Assembly (NCBI GenBank): GCA_964644375.1
Contig: CAZXWJ010000200.1
Span: 1-8,067 of the forward strand
Source of the DNA: CAYNYM01 sp964644375
GTDB lineage: Bacteria > Desulfobacterota > DSM-4660 > Desulfatiglandales > HGW-15
Reading direction: 5' to 3'
DNA: 8,067 bases
In this document: piece after piece, positions 6,585 through 8,067 of the stretch
Layout: each line of letters opens with the position of its first letter
Position numbering within the stretch: the first letter of the stretch is position 1
The notes under the pieces: generated by a model
Seen by the model: the letters and a program-made list of their open reading frames with translations, nothing else
What the model was told of the DNA's origin: nothing
Database searches by the model: none
Translations under genes and position numbers: made by a program

Positions 6585-7188
6585 ATCGCAATTCTTTTTG
6601 CAGAGAAATCATCGTCAGCATAATGATCTTCTTGAGGGTCTCCACCACGTTAGGCCCTACGGTGGCACTGGCGTCAAAGGCAGGGACTCTCAATTGGGCA
6701 TTCAAGTCCTTCTCGAGTCTTTCTCTGGTCAGAAGCGGGATGTCCTGATTCAGCAGATCCCTTTTGTTATACTGCAAGACAAGGGGTATCCTGAAGATGC
6801 TCTTTTTGTAAGCTGAGAGGTTTTCCTGGAGATTTTTGAGAGAAAGGAGGTTCTCCTTTCTTCGAACCACCATGGAGTCGGCCACAAAGACGATGCCGTC
6901 TACGCCCCTCAAAACCAGTTTTCGAGTGGCATTGTATTTGACCTGACCGGGCACCGTGTAAAGTTGTATCTTGACATCGTAGCCCTTTATTTTCCCGATA
7001 TCAAAAGGCAGAAAATCGAAGAAGAGCGTGCGGTCTCCTTGGGTTTTGATCGTGACCATTTCCGTTTTGATGCGGTGGTTGAATTTGCGGTAAATGTATT
7101 CGAGGTTGGTGGTCTTTCCGCCTCTTCCGGGACCGTAGTAAACGATCTTCGCCTGGACCTCTTTTTTCTTCAGATTGATGAAGGCCAT
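6583..7188 (-). CDS. MglA-family Ras-like small GTPase
   Basis: A 201-residue GTPase of the MglA class, which in Myxococcus and relatives controls polarity and motility as a nucleotide switch. Visible motifs: P-loop GPGRGGKTT (19-27), TIKTQGDRTLFFDFLP with R53 (the position of the intrinsic arginine finger described for MglA), PFDIG (61-65), TVPGQ (78-82, replacing the eukaryotic DxxGQ and typical of MglA) with Q82, YNATRKLVLRGVDGIVFVADS (85-105), NKRD (141-144) and SAT (174-176). The length matches the roughly 195 residues of Myxococcus MglA. The N-terminus MAFINLKKKEVQAKIVYYG matches the usual start of the family, and a GGGGA element lies upstream. It follows a roadblock gene by 71 bases, the usual partner order, and overlaps the SD of the next gene. 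The GTPase should be able to bind and hydrolyse GTP; the cellular process is not shown. Confidence 0.95.
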   Translation of the reverse strand: MAFINLKKKEVQAKIVYYGPGRGGKTTNLEYIYRKFNHRIKTEMVTIKTQGDRTLFFDFLPFDIGKIKGYDVKIQLYTVPGQVKYNATRKLVLRGVDGIVFVADSMVVRRKENLLSLKNLQENLSAYKKSIFRIPLVLQYNKRDLLNQDIPLLTRERLEKDLNAQLRVPAFDASATVGPNVVETLKKIIMLTMISLQKELR

Positions 7189-7208
7189 GTATAGATTCCC
7201 CGTCTATG

Positions 7209-7231
7209 GATCTCTCGGGCAATAAGAGATC
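7209..7231. repeat. Intergenic stem-loop between the roadblock and GTPase genes
   Basis: GATCTCT (7209-7215) is the exact reverse complement of AGAGATC (7225-7231) around a nine-base loop. It lies in the 71-base spacer between the roadblock stop and the GTPase start on the minus-strand mRNA. There is no U-run, so it is not a terminator; it may be an mRNA stabilising or processing element that sets the protein ratio. Confidence 0.5.
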
Positions 7232-7259
7232 GATTGCGCATCATGTTTCTCCGGATTTT

Positions 7260-7664
7260 TTATGGGGCATCTGAAGGTCCCAAAATTTTTTCTATTTTTT
7301 CAGTGGCCTCCGCAACCTTCAGCCTCAAGAACCCTAACGATACTTCCTTCCCGAAAATGGTTATCAGGAGAAAATCCGACATAACCTTGCTGAAATGAAT
7401 GCTCTCCTTTTCTCCCTTATGAAAGAGCAAAGAAAACTCATCCTCTCCGATGATTTTGGCCATGGAGCTTACCGCCCCGAAGTTTCCGGCCGCCAGGGCG
7501 GCCAGAGAGTATATGTCATGCGCAATGTGGCCGTTTTCGGCATTTGAAATGATGTTTCCGGCCATATCGATGAGAAAAATGCATTGAACCCCGATATCAG
7601 AAAAATCCCGATGCAATACATCGTCCAATTGGTCGAGCTGTTCCTGGTTAAGGGCATATGTCAA
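7260..7664 (-). CDS. Roadblock/LC7 domain protein (MglB-like), first gene of the operon
   Basis: A 134-residue soluble protein with a full roadblock/LC7 domain. An N-terminal helix (5-22) precedes GVQCIFLIDMAGNIIS (25-40), the HDIYSLAALAAGNFGAVSSMAK helix (49-70), GEDEFSLLFHKGEKESIHFSKV (73-94) and FLLITIFGKEVSLGFLRLKV (98-117), then a final helix. MglB-type roadblock proteins dimerise and act as GAPs and partners of MglA GTPases, and the MglA-like gene follows after 71 bases, so this is the obvious partner. The start is TTG at 7664, with GGAGG seven bases upstream. An ATG at 7715 would add 17 residues, but its upstream region has only a poly-G run, and those residues do not fit the fold. If the longer form were real, the GGAGG would lie inside the coding region. 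Confidence 0.9.
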   Translation of the reverse strand: MTYALNQEQLDQLDDVLHRDFSDIGVQCIFLIDMAGNIISNAENGHIAHDIYSLAALAAGNFGAVSSMAKIIGEDEFSLLFHKGEKESIHFSKVMSDFLLITIFGKEVSLGFLRLKVAEATEKIEKILGPSDAP

Positions 7665-7671
7665 TGCTTTA

Positions 7672-7676
7672 CCTCC
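7672..7676 (-). promoter_or_regulatory. Ribosome-binding site deciding the TTG start at 7664
   Basis: GGAGG on the minus strand is seven bases before TTG at 7664-7662. The alternative ATG at 7715 has only GGGGGGGT directly in front, with poor spacing. Confidence 0.75.
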
Positions 7677-7837
7677 ATAAAATTGATTTTTTAAAATGCT
7701 CTTAAAATGAACCATACCCCCCCTTCACCGGGAGGATTTTTTCGAACGACATCCACGAAAAGGATGCGAATACAAGTGAATGGTGCGCATGTATCAATAG
7801 ACAATAATTTTGTGTGGATTGTGTAAATGGGAAATTA

Positions 7838-7853
7838 AGCAAAACAGATGCCA
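7838..7853 (-). promoter_or_regulatory. Candidate sigma-54 (-24/-12) promoter for the GTPase operon
   Basis: The minus strand reads TGGCATCTGTTTTGCT. The GG and GC dinucleotides are 12 bases apart as sigma-54 requires, and TGGCA and TTGCT match the consensus TGGCAC-N5-TTGC[AT] except for one base of the first block. Transcription would start near 7827, giving a leader of about 160 bases before the TTG at 7664. Sigma-54 promoters need an enhancer-binding activator, none of which is encoded here. No equally good sigma-70 promoter was seen in this gap. It is a single motif match without experimental support. Confidence 0.5.
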
Positions 7854-7857
7854 TTCG

Positions 7858-7877
7858 AAAGGGTGGCCCTTTTTTTT
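7858..7877 (+). terminator. Plus-strand intrinsic terminator without an obvious gene
   Basis: AAAGGG (7858-7863) and CCCTTT (7867-7872) form a perfect 6-bp stem around TGG, followed by T to 7877 (eight T in all from 7870). It would stop transcription running rightward on the plus strand, but no plus-strand gene precedes it. On the minus strand the T-run is upstream of the stem, so it would not end the GTPase operon's own transcription. Confidence 0.6.
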
Positions 7878-7979
7878 ATGTAAATGCCTGATAATGTGAG
7901 ATTATTTTTATAAAAAGAAAGGGAAACAAAAAAGTTCGGACAAATTTGAATGGGTCAAAATAGTCTACATGGTGCATTT

Positions 7980-8004
7980 TTGACGGTCTGAATCTTGACG
8001 GTCT
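7980..8004. repeat. Direct repeat of TTGACGGTCT
   Basis: TTGACGGTCT occurs at 7980-7989 and 7995-8004, with a 15-base period. The second copy runs straight into the dispersed repeat (TCGTAAAAAGTC), so the first may be a partial duplicate of that element's end, or a pair of binding sites upstream of the sigma-54 candidate. Confidence 0.55.
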
Positions 8005-8067
8005 CGTAAAAAGTCGAAAAGTTCCGTTTTCCGTCATTCCCGCGAAGGCGGGAATCCAGTGTTTTTA
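7995..8067. repeat. Dispersed palindromic repeat (dRS3/REP-like), running off the window
   Basis: ATTCCCGC (8036-8043) and GCGGGAAT (8048-8055) form an 8-bp stem around GAAG, giving the ATTCCC-N8-GGGAAT layout of dRS3-type elements. The flanks GACGGTCTCGTAAAAAGTC on the left and CCAG on the right match, from memory, an interspersed repeat found in many copies in delta-proteobacterial genomes. The right end is cut by the window. It is not a transposase gene; if it is a non-autonomous mobile repeat, its partner lies elsewhere. Confidence 0.6.

Larger units (their letters stand above)
7665..8067. other. Long non-coding stretch upstream of the GTPase operon
   Basis: About 400 bases with no credible gene on either strand. 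It is visibly more AT-rich than the neighbouring genes. Contents, left to right: the roadblock RBS, an 11-base-spaced direct repeat TTAAAATG (7691-7698 and 7702-7709), the sigma-54 candidate, a plus-strand terminator, an AT-rich run (7890-7935) and the repeat at the right edge. The longest minus-strand frame (about 53 codons, 7876-8037) starts inside the repeat and looks spurious. Confidence 0.6.

Noticed and set aside
7876..8037. Minus-strand 53-codon frame starting inside the right-edge palindrome.
   Set aside because: The ATG comes from the repeat itself and there is no RBS; composition is low-complexity Phe/Lys from AT-rich DNA.

Overview
The window looks like chromosomal DNA from a Gram-negative delta-proteobacterium (Desulfobacterota type). 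This is inferred from three things: an MglA-class small GTPase paired with roadblock proteins and DUF4388/PATAN domains, an ExbD-TonB pair (so an outer membrane is present), and a dispersed palindromic repeat at the right edge of a kind I recall from such genomes. No phage, transposase, CRISPR, tRNA or rRNA signature was seen.

Layout. Bases 1-833 (+ strand) hold the last codons of an ExbD-like protein and a complete TonB-type energy transducer, with a 4-base stop/start overlap. From 849 to about 7664, everything is on the minus strand and reads right to left as a probable eight-gene operon: roadblock/LC7 protein (7664-7260), MglA-like GTPase (7188-6583), an unrecognised helical protein (6572-5850), a winged-helix-like protein with a conserved-looking C-terminal domain (5771-5301), a membrane receptor with an N-terminal zinc ribbon, periplasmic sensor and terminal HAMP (5125-3971), a tandem PATAN-like protein (3836-2850), a response regulator with a PATAN/DUF4388 domain (2830-1739), a second divergent roadblock-like protein (1758-1399) and a TPR protein (1388-849). 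The two blocks converge with only 15 bases between them. Bases 7665-8067 have no credible gene. They contain the leader of the minus-strand operon, a good sigma-54 -24/-12 match, a plus-strand intrinsic terminator with no visible gene, and the dispersed repeat.

How the genes may work together (inference). The GTPase has an intact nucleotide-binding core, and the first roadblock protein is a natural candidate for its MglB-like regulator. The receptor could sense a periplasmic ligand but ends at HAMP with no kinase or methyl-accepting output, so its signal would have to pass to a partner. The response regulator and the tandem PATAN protein are plausible protein-interaction modules, and the TPR protein a scaffold. 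No histidine kinase is visible. The set looks like a dedicated small-GTPase signalling or localisation module (polarity, motility or surface function), but its output cannot be read from the window.

Several starts were decided by ribosome-binding sites: TTG starts at 7664, 6572 and 1758, and an ATG at 5771 in preference to a longer frame.
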